Shown here one piece after another: positions 1 to 9,290 of a stretch of 56,674 bases of DNA. Every line of letters starts with the position of its first letter. Within the stretch, counting starts at the first letter, position 1. This stretch comes from Sphingopyxis sp. Lineage in GTDB: Bacteria; Pseudomonadota; Alphaproteobacteria; Sphingomonadales; Sphingomonadaceae. The notes beneath the pieces are model-generated. The model was given only the letters and a program-made list of their open reading frames with translations, did not search any database and had not been told where the DNA came from. The stretch covers positions 1-56,674 of the forward strand of contig NZ_JAEULM010000034.1 of assembly GCF_016793825.1 (NCBI RefSeq), given 5' to 3'. The position numbers and the translations under genes are program-made.

Positions 1-3000
1 CCGTCGCCGCCGCTATCGCGTTGTACGACGCATTGCGCGATCCGACCATTTGCACCTCATAGGAGCCGTTGGCCGTCAGTCCGGTCAGCGTCCCGGTCGG
101 ATTGACTTCGCCCGGCGTGTTTTCGCCGGGTTCGCCCGGCATGTCCGCTGTCTTGATCGCGATGCCCGGCCCGGAACTGAAACCGGCATCGATCCATGTC
201 CCACTGCCGACGGCACGATATTGCAGCTTCGCGGTGAGCCGCGCTTCGCCGTTGCCCGAGCAATAGAAGCTGGCGAAGCCGGAAATGGCCAGTTTGCCGG
301 TCGACGAGGCGGGAAGCACCGTGCTGGGGCCGGATGACCCATAGCTGCCGCTGCCCCACCATGACGTCGAACTGAAATTGACCGACACCTGCCCGCCCGA
401 CGCGGGGTCGCGCTGGCGCGAAAAGCTGACCTTGCCGTCGACAACCTGCCCGTCGGTCGCGGTGAACGTCCACGGCACGAAGCCCGAATCGGCGGACACG
501 GTATCGATCGTGAAGCCGCCAGAAATGGCGGTTGCGGTGCATCCCGAAGGCGTGCCGATCGACACGGTCCCGCCGATCGACGCTCCCGCCTTCGTCCCCG
601 AAATCGCAACGTTGAACGGCAACTGCCCGGCTTTCACCGTGCCGTCGCTGTCGGCCGTGAATTGCTTGTTCAGCGGGATCGCCACGGCGCTGACCGGACT
701 GATGCCGTCGTTGCCATCGGTGCCCGCTGTTCCCGCCGCGGTGAAGGAAAGGATGCGGCCGCTTTGACCCGGCGTGTTTAATGAGCTGTCGAAAAAAAGC
801 GTCAGCCCTGACGGCACGCCGGAATTTATGTGAAAGGGTATGCCGTTCTTTGAGTAAACAACTGATTTGTCGTTATATGTGGCCGAAAAAACGTCGCCAG
901 CAGTATAAGGGGTGCCCATGCTCGTAACAAAATTGCCATCCTCGTAGACACCGATGTCAGAGCCTAAATCTGGGAAGAACTGGATTGCGAAATCAATGCT
1001 AGTGTAGCTAGCATCGGTCGTCGGGTCGCTGCTCAGCCCCACCATGAAACTCTTCGTCACATCGTCTACGACAAAGCTGACCGATGCGCCGCCCGTGTAG
1101 CTCTCGGTCGAATGAACCGATGCGTTCCATGACTCGCCACCCGCAACCTTGATCAGCTTGTTCCCTGCCAGCACCGTGTTGCTGTTGAAATTCGCCAGCC
1201 CGAAATTCGGCGGGCCGACATAGGGCGACCAGACATAGTCGGCGGGGTCCGTGCTTTCCGTCGCCGTCGTCTTGCCCGTCGCGATCCCCTGATAGGTTCG
1301 CGAACCGGGCGCCCCCGTCGTGAAGTTGAACGACCCGTCCGGCGCGTCGGCATAGGCGTACCAAGTGTACAACGTGACGCCGTCCGTGCCGGGGGCACCG
1401 GGAGCGCCATTCTCGGCAAGGATTTGCGGCGCCGACCATTCCCCCGTCGGGATCGTATCGGTGGCGGCCGTACTCAGCGCGGTTGCCGTTATGACATAGA
1501 CCGGATTGCCGTCATTCGCCGGGACGCTCTGCGTCCAGCTTCCCAGCGTTCCGGAGAGCGTCGCGGTCGAGAATGTATAGGTCAGCGTTCCGGCTGGCAC
1601 TGAAGGTGCCGAGGCCGCGCGCTGGTATAGAACGACCGGGGCCGTATTGAGCCCGGCGCCATCCTTCAGGACGGGCGAGGCAAACTCGGCTGCGGCAATC
1701 GTGTCGGTCGCTGCCGCAGCCGATGCTGTCGCAGCTATGACCCACAGCGGGTTTCCATCGGCGGCGGGAATGGCCTGGGTCCAGCTATTCAGCGTGCCTC
1801 CGGAGAGGACCCCCGTCGCGAAGGTATATGTGAACGTCCCGGTCGGCACTGCGGGAGACGTCGCGCCTCGGCGATAGAGGTAGACGACAGCGTTACTGAC
1901 CCCGTCCGGACCAGGCGACCCGCTGACCGCTTCACTGAGGCGCGACCAATAGAGGCTCGCATCGCTCGGTAGATTGCCGGACGTCGGCACCGGGTTCGAA
2001 TAGATCCACCGCGAGCCATCAGGCAGGCTGACGATGTTGCCCTCGCGATAAGTCTCGACCGGATCATAGACGCCGAGTTCGAGGGGCGTGGCGTAAAAGG
2101 CGATGTCGTTTGCGAGGTCATGGACCCGCCACGACCGATCCCCCGCCATGATGATGCGCTTGAACGGCGGCGGCGTATCGCTTTCGACGAACGATCCGAC
2201 CACCGGCAGGAACTTGCCCTGCGAATGGATCGTGAAGTCGGGCGTCCCGATGCTGACCCGTGTGACGATCAATTCGCCAAGCAGCGTGAAGCCCGCCTGA
2301 GCGTTGAAACCGCTCGCCAGTCGCCGTGCGAGGTCGAGGAACGTCGTCTGCTCGGTCAGCACCTCGTTGATGTAACCGCCCGCCGGCAGTGTCGCCGCGA
2401 AGGCGTCGAGCGCATCGAGGCTGTCGCTGTTGATCGCGTCGGATGAAATGCTCCGGTACGTCGCGATGCGCTGCAGGATGGCGCCGGGGTGGCGCCGCTG
2501 CACCGACCCGGCATAGTCGCCCCTCACGTCGCCGGTGATGACACCGTATTGCGGCGCGCCCAGCCGGATGAGACCTTCCGCGAGGCAGGTAGCCCATCGA
2601 CCGGCGGGGATCGTCGCCGCGATCAGGAGAGCATAGCTCGCATAATCGGCAGTCGGCGCGCCGAAGTCCGATCCGCGTTCATACAGCGCGTCGACCGCTT
2701 GGATCGGGCCATAGGCGCTGAACTGATAGACGCTGTAGTCTTCGTTGATCAGCACCGGCTCGACGTTTTTCGCGTGGCCGAACACCCACGGCTTCAGCTT
2801 GCCCTTGAGGTCCGCACCGCCTTCAACAGCACCGGTTCCGGCATATTCCAGCGACAGGACGTTCGTCTGTCCCGCTTCGCCGGCAGGATCGAGCGACAGC
2901 TTGATAGCCCCGCCTTCCTGCTCAAACCGCGAGACCTTTCCCTTGGCGACGAGTTCTACCGTGTTCGCGTAGGGATAGGCACCGATGCCCGCCGGCGTCG

Positions 3001-3292
3001 TGAAGTCGCCCGCCCACATGCGGAAGGTGGCGCCTTCCCACCGCACCGTCCGCGCGTCGGGATAGAGCTTGAGCAGATGCTTTTCGGTCAAAATGACCGG
3101 CGCAGTTTGGCTATCGATCTCGGAACCGATGTCGCCATTGAACAGCGAGACCTGAAGCGAGCCGGGATCATGGACCGCAGCGGCCCACTTTGCGCCGTCC
3201 CAAGTCTGCGCGCGCCGATCAGCCGCCGAGCAAGCGCAGATCGGATCAGACGCAATCGGCCACCGCGGGGTGACCTCGAGGAATACGATCAT
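1..3292 (-). CDS. Phage tail tip / host-specificity-type protein, C-terminus off the left edge
   Basis: An open frame without stops runs from the ATG at 3292 to the window edge, giving at least 1,097 residues. The N-terminus begins MIVFLEVTPRW. The first 450 residues or so look globular. The later part is rich in Gly, Ser, Thr and Ala with repeated blocks resembling tail-fibre or collagen-like segments (GAPGAPGTDG and two similar copies of a roughly 65-residue unit at about residues 470-610). The start overlaps the tape-measure stop as ATGA, so the two are translationally coupled. Position after the tape measure, and size, fit a baseplate or tail-tip protein like lambda gpJ or its functional analogue. 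I do not recognise a precise family, and the true C-terminus cannot be seen. Confidence 0.75.
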   Translation of the reverse strand, partial: MIVFLEVTPRWPIASDPICACSAADRRAQTWDGAKWAAAVHDPGSLQVSLFNGDIGSEIDSQTAPVILTEKHLLKLYPDARTVRWEGATFRMWAGDFTTPAGIGAYPYANTVELVAKGKVSRFEQEGGAIKLSLDPAGEAGQTNVLSLEYAGTGAVEGGADLKGKLKPWVFGHAKNVEPVLINEDYSVYQFSAYGPIQAVDALYERGSDFGAPTADYASYALLIAATIPAGRWATCLAEGLIRLGAPQYGVITGDVRGDYAGSVQRRHPGAILQRIATYRSISSDAINSDSLDALDAFAATLPAGGYINEVLTEQTTFLDLARRLASGFNAQAGFTLLGELIVTRVSIGTPDFTIHSQGKFLPVVGSFVESDTPPPFKRIIMAGDRSWRVHDLANDIAFYATPLELGVYDPVETYREGNIVSLPDGSRWIYSNPVPTSGNLPSDASLYWSRLSEAVSGSPGPDGVSNAVVYLYRRGATSPAVPTGTFTYTFATGVLSGGTLNSWTQAIPAADGNPLWVIAATASAAAATDTIAAAEFASPVLKDGAGLNTAPVVLYQRAASAPSVPAGTLTYTFSTATLSGTLGSWTQSVPANDGNPVYVITATALSTAATDTIPTGEWSAPQILAENGAPGAPGTDGVTLYTWYAYADAPDGSFNFTTGAPGSRTYQGIATGKTTATESTDPADYVWSPYVGPPNFGLANFNSNTVLAGNKLIKVAGGESWNASVHSTESYTGGASVSFVVDDVTKSFMVGLSSDPTTDASYTSIDFAIQFFPDLGSDIGVYEDGNFVTSMGTPYTAGDVFSATYNDKSVVYSKNGIPFHINSGVPSGLTLFFDSSLNTPGQSGRILSFTAAGTAGTDGNDGISPVSAVAIPLNKQFTADSDGTVKAGQLPFNVAISGTKAGASIGGTVSIGTPSGCTATAISGGFTIDTVSADSGFVPWTFTATDGQVVDGKVSFSRQRDPASGGQVSVNFSSTSWWGSGSYGSSGPSTVLPASSTGKLAISGFASFYCSGNGEARLTAKLQYRAVGSGTWIDAGFSSGPGIAIKTADMPGEPGENTPGEVNPTGTLTGLTANGSYEVQMVGSRNASYNAIAAAT

Positions 3293-6200
3293 AGGAAGGC
3301 GTTGGTGTAGAAGCCGCGCTCACCGCCGCCCCCGCCGGCCAGAAGCAGGGCGCGGAAGCCGTTGATGAGCGTCTGGTTCATCTCGCCGATCGCCGAGACG
3401 ACGGGGGCATAATTGTCGTTCGATGCGCCGGTCGACGTGAACGGGCTGTCGCGGCCTTCCGAGATCGAAACGATATTTTTCTCGAAGTCGATGCGGTCCT
3501 TGGTGATCTTCGTTATTTCGTCGAGCAGGTTGAAATAGGGCGTCTGGCTACCCGAGAACTGGCGCTGGATGTCGAGCAGGGACTTCGCGGCGTTTGCGAA
3601 ATCGTCATAGGCGGTCTTGTCACCGGCCAGCACGCGCGCCTTTAGCGGGTCATAGGCCGACTGAGCAGCCGAGAGGCGATCGCGCACGCTGCGGCCGTTC
3701 TCGCCGATAGTCAGGTCGTCATAGAGCGATTGCAGGCTCGCGGTGACGCGGGCGGCCGCTTCCTTGATCGCCTTCTCGCGCTCGATTCCGTAGAGCTTTT
3801 CGAGGTCGGCATATTCGGACGTCGACGCGCCGGCTTCCGCGAAAATCTTCTTCAGCCGCGTGAACTCTTTGTTGAGAGCGTCCAGAGCCGCGCCGACCGG
3901 ATCATTAAATTCCTTCAGGCGCGAGAACACGGACTCAAAATCGAGCGCTTTCTGAACGGCGGCGTCGAGATCCTTGCCCTGCTGCAGGATCCGCTGGGTC
4001 GATGCCTTCAGGCCGGTGAGCACGCCATCTTTGATGAGGTCCATAGTGGCGGCGCGAATGGCGGCTTCGGCATCCTCGCCGAAGTCGATCGCCCCCTTCT
4101 TCGTCTTCGTGATACCCTTGCCCGACGTGTCGACGCGATACTTCCCGTCCCTGATGCCGATGCTGACGCTGCCTGCGCTCGCATTGACGTTGGCGCCCAG
4201 CATTTCGGCGATGCGGTTGATGGTCGAGATCGCGCTGTCGGCGCCAGTGCCCGCGGCTTGCTGGAACTTCTTGGAGTTGCCGCCGTAGCTGGCGATGGCG
4301 AGATCACCACCGCTGCCGCCGATCGTCGCGGTGCCCTTCTTCGTCCCCATGATTGCGCTGCCGAGCGCGCTGCCGATCAGGCCGCCCGCAATGCTGCCGA
4401 GCGGACCAGCGATCTTCCCGCCGAGCCCGCCGAGCGTCTTGCCGATCGCTTCGCCGGCGATCTTGCCCAAAGCGCCGCCGATAGCGGACCCCGCTGCGCT
4501 GCCCTTGTTGCCGAACACGAGACTGGAAGCAGTTTGACCGATGAAGGCGCCCTCGGCCGCGTTCTTCAGGAAGCCGCCGAGCTTCTTGGTGAGCGGGGAA
4601 TCCGTGCCCAGACCTTCGCGCGTTACCTTGTTCAGGCGCTTTAACTGATCGACGACTTCGCTGGTATGCCGCTCGCCGGTCACCACGATATCGGTGGGAT
4701 TGTAAGATGCGCCTGCGGCCTTTCCGAAGAGCCTGCCTGCGGTGGGGATGCCGTCGACCATCTTGCCAGAGTTCAGGAGTTTCGAGGCGATATTGTCGTT
4801 GGCCGCGGTCCCCCGCATGATCGACGAGGCATAGAGGAAGCTGTCGGTCAGTTGGTTCAGCGCGCCTGACGCTCGCACGGTGCTGTCGACGTAATTTCCA
4901 GTTGCCATGTCGATCGGGCGCTTGCCGCGGATCTCGCCTTCGAGGCGGGCGAACAGGTTGCCGAACAGGCTGTCTGTGATCCGGCGCGCGATGATCTCGT
5001 TCACCTGCTTCCGCAGATTGCCAGCGATGTCCTTGATTGAGCCGAGCACGTCATCGGGGAGGCCCGCAACTCCCTGAGCGATCGTCTCATAAGCGCGGTC
5101 GAGTTCGCGCAGCTTCGATTGGGTCGAGAGGACGGCGCGGTCGAGGCGGTCCTGCGCGCGCGACATGGCGATCATCTCTTCGCGCTGCTGAAGGAGTATC
5201 TGGTAGCGCTCGAAGGTGATGCCGCGCTTTTCGAGTTCGGTGCGTAGGTCCGCTTCGTTCTCGACGCGAAGCTGCCGCATGACGTCGAACTGAAGCGACA
5301 GGACGTCGGCCTCGTCCTCGCGTCCAGCCAGCACCAGGCGCTGCAATTGAAGCTCGCGCTCGCCCGAGGTGATTCGATCTTCGACCGGGCGCTTCAGGAA
5401 GGCAGGGATAAGCTGGTCGCGCGTCTGTAGCGCCGTGTCGCGGGTCTGCTGGATCACCGCCTTCTGCGCATCGGTGAGGCCGCCAGCCTTCAGTTTGGCA
5501 TCCGCTTCGTCGATCGCGCGGTTCAGGTCGGTGATAGCGGCAGTCGCAACGTCGATATCGCGCGGGGCCTCATCGAAGCGGCCGCGAAGGCGTTCAACGC
5601 TGTCGGCCGCGCGATCAATGCCGTTCTGAAGCTGGTCGGCCGCGCGCTTCGCAGCGTCTTCCGCCCGCTTGATGGCATCATTGACCTGCTCGACACTCTG
5701 CCGACGTTTGGCAAATGCGGCATGGAAATGATCGTCATGGCCCTTGTCGCCGGGGCCGAGCAATTCCTTGAGCTGGATGCCGGCCGCACCGAAGGCTTCG
5801 CGAATATCTGCCTTCGAAAGCGCGCCCATGCCGCCCTTCGGCACGAAGTCGACGGCCTGCCCCGAATAGTGGTAGCTGCCCTTGACGTGCTTCCCGCCGG
5901 TCGTGCTCGTGATACGGCCGCCAAGTTGACTGCTGATGAGGTCGGTGACCTCGCGGAGCGTAACCGGGGGCAGGGCGGTGGATTTCGCCGCGCGTTCGGC
6001 CTTACGCTGCTCGTCGATCGCGGCCTTCTTGCGCTTCTCGACGGCAAGAATGGCCGCGTCGCGGGTGGCCTCTTCCTGGGCCGTCAGTTTCCGCGTGGCG
6101 GCTAGTTCGAGGTAAGCCTGACGGACCTTGCGCACCTGCTCGTCCCATTTTCGCGTAATCGCGATGACGGGATCAATCTGAGCTTCGATTTCTTTCGATC

Positions 6201-7278
6201 CGAGAGCGTCCGATGCGTTGCCGAGCACGCCCCGAAGTCGAGCGATTTCAGCTTCGACCTGGCTGACTTGAAATCCGTATGCCGATCGCAGTTCAAGGCC
6301 GCCCTTTGAGCCGACGTCTTGGTTCTCAAAACGAGCACGCGCCACGGCGAGCTGGGTCTCGGCGAGCCGCAAGTTCTGTTCGGCAAGTTCCTTCGAGCGT
6401 TTGATAGCCTGATAAGACAGTTCCTCGGTCTGGCGCTGGCTTTCGTTATATTCATCGACCGCGCGCTTCAGGACCGTGTAGCTGTTTGCCTGCACGTCGA
6501 GAGCGAGGACAAGCTTGCCACTGGCACTTTCGGTCGCGAAAAGATTGTCGATCAGCCCGCCGAGCGCGCCGGCGGCCAACGCGACGGCAACACCCCATGG
6601 GCCACTCAAGACCGTGGCTACTGCGCCGACCTTGCCGCCCACGCCTTGGAACGCAAATGCCAGCTGGGGCAACTGCTGGGCAAGGACGGTGCTGGCGCGT
6701 TGGCCACCCTGCAACGAGATGACGATGTCCTGAAGCTGCTGGCCGGCTTGGACGGTGGCTTGGCGCACCGCGCGGGTCGACTCGGTGACCCCGCGCTGAG
6801 CGATACGATAAGAACTCGACTCCGCGACAAGCCGCTGGGTGGCCGACGCGGTCTGGTCGATTTCTTTCTGCAGCCGCTCATACGTGAGCGCCTGGGCCAC
6901 GAGTTCGCGGGAGTTTTGCTCGGCGCTGGTCGCGGCCGCTCGGGCAGCCTGCACATAGAGTCTGGTCGATTCTGACGTGTCTTGCGTGGACTTGGCGGCG
7001 ATCTCTGCGGCGCGCGCCACTTCTCGGGTAGCGGTGGCCAGGGCCTGAGCGTCGTCCGCCGCACGCCGCAGGTTGCCGGTGTCGAAGTCCAGCGCGCCAG
7101 CGGCATTGCGAGGCACCGACAGCGCCTTTTGAACGACCGACTGGATTTCGCCAAAGCTCTGCTCGAACTTGTCCTTGGCCTTGTCAGCAGCGAGCGCCGC
7201 GTTGCGTTCGAAATCGCGGAAGCCCTGCGAACTCTGATCGTATTCGGCACGAATGAAAGCAGGCAGGACGGTCGCCAT
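3289..7278 (-). CDS. Tail tape measure protein with internal M15-type peptidase-like domain
   Basis: 1,329 residues. The N-terminal quarter is Ala/Gln-rich coiled coil and contains the prophage tape-measure signature region around residues 165-250, including a hydrophobic stretch (AVALAAGALGGLIDNLF). Around residues 455-525 is a segment with the zinc-ligand pattern of M15 D-Ala-D-Ala peptidases (HYSGQAVDF ... HDDHFHAAF), which could open peptidoglycan during DNA entry. A glycine/alanine-rich membrane-like region lies near residues 900-985. Length sets tail length in this family; at roughly 0.15 nm per residue this would give a tail near 200 nm, which is an inference. An SD-like element precedes the ATG, and the gene is coupled to the tail-tip gene by an ATGA overlap. 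Confidence 0.9.
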   Translation of the reverse strand: MATVLPAFIRAEYDQSSQGFRDFERNAALAADKAKDKFEQSFGEIQSVVQKALSVPRNAAGALDFDTGNLRRAADDAQALATATREVARAAEIAAKSTQDTSESTRLYVQAARAAATSAEQNSRELVAQALTYERLQKEIDQTASATQRLVAESSSYRIAQRGVTESTRAVRQATVQAGQQLQDIVISLQGGQRASTVLAQQLPQLAFAFQGVGGKVGAVATVLSGPWGVAVALAAGALGGLIDNLFATESASGKLVLALDVQANSYTVLKRAVDEYNESQRQTEELSYQAIKRSKELAEQNLRLAETQLAVARARFENQDVGSKGGLELRSAYGFQVSQVEAEIARLRGVLGNASDALGSKEIEAQIDPVIAITRKWDEQVRKVRQAYLELAATRKLTAQEEATRDAAILAVEKRKKAAIDEQRKAERAAKSTALPPVTLREVTDLISSQLGGRITSTTGGKHVKGSYHYSGQAVDFVPKGGMGALSKADIREAFGAAGIQLKELLGPGDKGHDDHFHAAFAKRRQSVEQVNDAIKRAEDAAKRAADQLQNGIDRAADSVERLRGRFDEAPRDIDVATAAITDLNRAIDEADAKLKAGGLTDAQKAVIQQTRDTALQTRDQLIPAFLKRPVEDRITSGERELQLQRLVLAGREDEADVLSLQFDVMRQLRVENEADLRTELEKRGITFERYQILLQQREEMIAMSRAQDRLDRAVLSTQSKLRELDRAYETIAQGVAGLPDDVLGSIKDIAGNLRKQVNEIIARRITDSLFGNLFARLEGEIRGKRPIDMATGNYVDSTVRASGALNQLTDSFLYASSIMRGTAANDNIASKLLNSGKMVDGIPTAGRLFGKAAGASYNPTDIVVTGERHTSEVVDQLKRLNKVTREGLGTDSPLTKKLGGFLKNAAEGAFIGQTASSLVFGNKGSAAGSAIGGALGKIAGEAIGKTLGGLGGKIAGPLGSIAGGLIGSALGSAIMGTKKGTATIGGSGGDLAIASYGGNSKKFQQAAGTGADSAISTINRIAEMLGANVNASAGSVSIGIRDGKYRVDTSGKGITKTKKGAIDFGEDAEAAIRAATMDLIKDGVLTGLKASTQRILQQGKDLDAAVQKALDFESVFSRLKEFNDPVGAALDALNKEFTRLKKIFAEAGASTSEYADLEKLYGIEREKAIKEAAARVTASLQSLYDDLTIGENGRSVRDRLSAAQSAYDPLKARVLAGDKTAYDDFANAAKSLLDIQRQFSGSQTPYFNLLDEITKITKDRIDFEKNIVSISEGRDSPFTSTGASNDNYAPVVSAIGEMNQTLINGFRALLLAGGGGGERGFYTNAFL

Positions 7279-7301
7279 CGTGTCTGATTCCTTTCGCTAC
7301 A

Positions 7302-7327
7302 GAAAAGCCGCCCGTTTCGGGGCGGCT
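7302..7327 (-). terminator. Candidate intrinsic terminator between tail genes
   Basis: An 8-bp perfect stem (AGCCGCCC with GGGCGGCT) with a 6-base loop lies between the tail gene at 7593-8303 and the tape measure. Read leftward it is followed by four T residues. It sits upstream of the tape-measure gene, so late transcription would have to read through it, or it isolates the rightward lipoprotein gene nearby. Confidence 0.5.
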
Positions 7328-7374
7328 CAGGGGGCCAGGTTGTCGAAGTCAGCCGCTGGGGCTATGTCGTCGGC

Positions 7375-7596
7375 ATGAGGACGACGATTCTAATCATTGC
7401 CGCATTCGCGCTCGCTGCATGTGACCGCGCCGCCGAGAAGGCAGAGGACCAATACGAATTTCTCGAAAGCAGCGGTCAATCGTCCCAATCAGAACTTTGC
7501 GCTGCGGCTCGAAAGGCTCGCGACGAATGGCGTGAAAAGCAGAATGAAAACAAATATTCGGAATGGCAGATCAAGGCCTTCAACGCCTGTCGCTAG
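7375..7596 (+). CDS. Small lipoprotein, antisense moron inside the tail operon
   Basis: 73 residues. A basic N-terminus and hydrophobic stretch (TILIIAAFALAAC) end in a lipobox LAAC, so Cys16 is the likely lipidated residue after signal peptidase II cleavage. The mature part is short, charged and helical, with a second and third Cys (CAAARK, FNACR) that could pair. It is transcribed against the surrounding tail genes and its 3' end overlaps the stop region of the 236-residue tail gene by four bases. Nearby hairpin 7302-7327 supports an independent transcription unit. This is the layout of a moron expressed from the prophage, perhaps acting in envelope modification or exclusion. Function is not recognised. 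Confidence 0.65.
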   Translation: MRTTILIIAAFALAACDRAAEKAEDQYEFLESSGQSSQSELCAAARKARDEWREKQNENKYSEWQIKAFNACR

Positions 7597-8303
7597 CGCC
7601 GCTGAAGCTGCTGCTCGATAAGCGCCGGCAGCGCCGCCTGAGCCTCGTTCACGATCGCAACGATATCAACACGCGCCTGCCGTGATGTGCGGGGGATGCC
7701 GACGAACGCGACGATGAACGCCTGCTCGACTTGGCCCTTGCGAGCCCGACCGCGCTTGGTGAGCGACCGCGCCGAGCGAGACTTGCCCGCGGCGTTCACG
7801 CCGACCTTATGAACGATCAGCAGCATGGTCCCGTTTGCGCCGGGGACCTGCACCAGAGGCCCGATCTTCGTCTCGAAGCCCATTCGCCTATAGAGCGTCG
7901 GGGTCATCTTGTAGCGACCGGCGCGGATCGGGATATCGTCGGTTGGAATCCAGAGCCACGGCGATTTGCGCGGCAGGATCTCGGCGCCCTCAGTGTAGGC
8001 TTCGATCGCACCGCGCGTGCGCTCGGACTTGCTGCGGATGAAGATCCAGCCCGATGCGCTCCATCCCGTTCCCGTGCGATGCACCGCACCGCCCTTGGTG
8101 GCGTCACCGCCGGCATCAATCCCGTTCCCAAGGCGCCCAAGGCCTGCGCCCGACATGCTCGTGCGGACCTTGGCCTTGGCGCGCTGGGCCGCGATGAGCG
8201 TCGCATTCAAGGCCGCCGCTTGCAGGCGGGATTCAGTGTCGCGCTGGAAAGCTGTGAAAGCTGAGCGGGGAGGCATCGTGATACCGGCCTTGACGCGGGT
8301 CAC
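7593..8303 (-). CDS. Phage tail protein, DUF6441-like
   Basis: 236 residues starting at GTG. That start is chosen because GTGA overlaps the stop of the frameshifted tail chaperone reading frame, which ends at 8300, a strong sign of coupling. The N-terminal third is Ala-rich and helical, followed by a Gly-rich segment (SGAGLGRLGNG). The C-terminal third has Arg/Lys-rich patches (RSARSLTKRGRARKG). I recall similar proteins in alphaproteobacterial phages as DUF6441, but that match is from memory. Position just after the chaperones and before the tape measure suggests a minor tail or tail-completion role. Confidence 0.7.
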   Translation of the reverse strand: MTRVKAGITMPPRSAFTAFQRDTESRLQAAALNATLIAAQRAKAKVRTSMSGAGLGRLGNGIDAGGDATKGGAVHRTGTGWSASGWIFIRSKSERTRGAIEAYTEGAEILPRKSPWLWIPTDDIPIRAGRYKMTPTLYRRMGFETKIGPLVQVPGANGTMLLIVHKVGVNAAGKSRSARSLTKRGRARKGQVEQAFIVAFVGIPRTSRQARVDIVAIVNEAQAALPALIEQQLQRR

Positions 8304-9273
8304 TGCTCCTCCCCCTCCTTCGCCTTATGCAGCGCGTTCGCCATGACGCCCCAAGCTTCGACCAGCAGGTTCGGCTGATCGAGCAACCCGCCGCCATCAG
8401 GCCAGACGTGGCCCATCATTCCCCGATCACACTGGTGATAAATCCGCAGCAGCTTGAAGCTCTGCGGATCGACTAGGCGGCGGGGGTTTCTTCGGAAGGT
8501 GCCGAGACCGGGGATTTCCCATCGGTCGAGGCCGATCCAGTTTCCTTCGTAGGTTGCGGGGTCTGCTGAGACGCAGGCCCCGATGATGAGTTTTTTTCCG
8601 CTTCCTTGTTCAGAAAGAAGCGGTTGACCGCCGCCGCTGCCAATTCGGTGAACGCCGCTTCCCCGAGTTCCTTGAAACGGCTTTCCAGTTCCTCCTGCAT
8701 CTCGCAGACGGCATCGAACTGCATGATGCCTTCCTCGAAGCGAGGCGTGGCGTAGAGTTCGGTCCAGCCGGTGAGCGCGTGCGCGATCGCGTGGCGGGGA
8801 AATTCTTTCGAGAACCGGACATTGTCGGTCGCGAGAGAGCGTAGGCGCTGCGACGACTTCGTGAGACGAGCAAGCAGTTCGTCGACGATGACGTGATCGG
8901 GATGCGCGAAATCGGGGAACGGGGCAGGTGCGTCTTCTTCGGCATCGAGCGCTGCAGCAACCTCGAGCAGATATTTCTCTGCTTCGCCGTTGTACTCGTC
9001 GACCGCGTCCCAGAAGCGCTTCAACCGCTGGACGTTCTCATCGTCGCCATCGCACGCCCAGAGGCGGCAAAGCTCCTCAACGGTTGCTTCTCGGATGGCC
9101 TCGTCATCGTGACGGCGAAGGCCGGCCTCGTGCAGCGCGTACTGCATTTCCTCGCGCTGCTTGCGGGACGGCGTTTTGAGGGTGAATGTCGGCGGCTTCT
9201 CCATCTCGGAGAAAGCAACCGGGATGAAAATCTTCTTCTCGTCCGCGTGGACGGGTACTCTCTGCATGGCCAT
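8300..9273 (-). CDS. Tail assembly chaperone GT fusion made by -1 ribosomal frameshift
   Basis: The G frame (8473-9273) contains the heptamer A AAA AAC at 8596-8590 in the correct phase (GAA AAA AAC). After a -1 slip the frame stays open for 96 more codons (KK-LIIGACVSADPATYEG ... NALHKAKEGEEQ) and stops at 8302-8300, exactly overlapping the GTG of the next gene. The fusion would be about 324 residues from the ATG at 9273. This is the conserved G/GT arrangement of long-tailed phages, where GT binds both tape measure and tail tube protein. No coding function other than the T extension explains the open -1 frame. Confidence 0.82.
8473..9273 (-). CDS. Tail assembly chaperone G (unshifted product)
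   Basis: 266 residues from the ATG at 9273, chosen because AAAGG sits nine bases upstream. An in-frame TTG at 9294 overlaps the tail-tube stop and is the alternative start, giving 273 residues. The protein is acidic with a helical body and a disordered Ser/Pro/Thr-rich tail after the slippery site (SSSGPASQQTPQPTKE). The short disordered end is what ribosomes make when they do not slip. It lies between the tail tube and tape measure, the invariant place for this chaperone. Family assignment rests on position, size and the frameshift rather than on a clear sequence motif. Confidence 0.8.
   Translation of the reverse strand: MAMQRVPVHADEKKIFIPVAFSEMEKPPTFTLKTPSRKQREEMQYALHEAGLRRHDDEAIREATVEELCRLWACDGDDENVQRLKRFWDAVDEYNGEAEKYLLEVAAALDAEEDAPAPFPDFAHPDHVIVDELLARLTKSSQRLRSLATDNVRFSKEFPRHAIAHALTGWTELYATPRFEEGIMQFDAVCEMQEELESRFKELGEAAFTELAAAAVNRFFLNKEAEKNSSSGPASQQTPQPTKETGSASTDGKSPVSAPSEETPAA
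8590..8596 (-). promoter_or_regulatory. Programmed -1 frameshift slippery heptamer A AAA AAC
   Basis: Seven A residues followed by C on the minus strand place AAA in the P site and AAC in the A site of the G reading frame. The heptamer is the canonical X XXY YYZ form. It lies at codon 228 from the ATG at 9273, about 38 codons before the zero-frame stop. I did not model a downstream stem-loop. Confidence 0.8.
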
Positions 9274-9290
9274 GGGGGACAGCCTTTCGC

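Noticed and set aside
2118-2597. Minus-strand frame of 159 codons in the tail-tip region
   Set aside because: Lies out of frame inside the continuous tail-tip reading frame that runs from 3292 to the window edge.
3730-4644. 304-codon plus-strand frame opposite the tape measure
   Set aside because: No ribosome-binding site or domain; composition mirrors the tape-measure coding strand.
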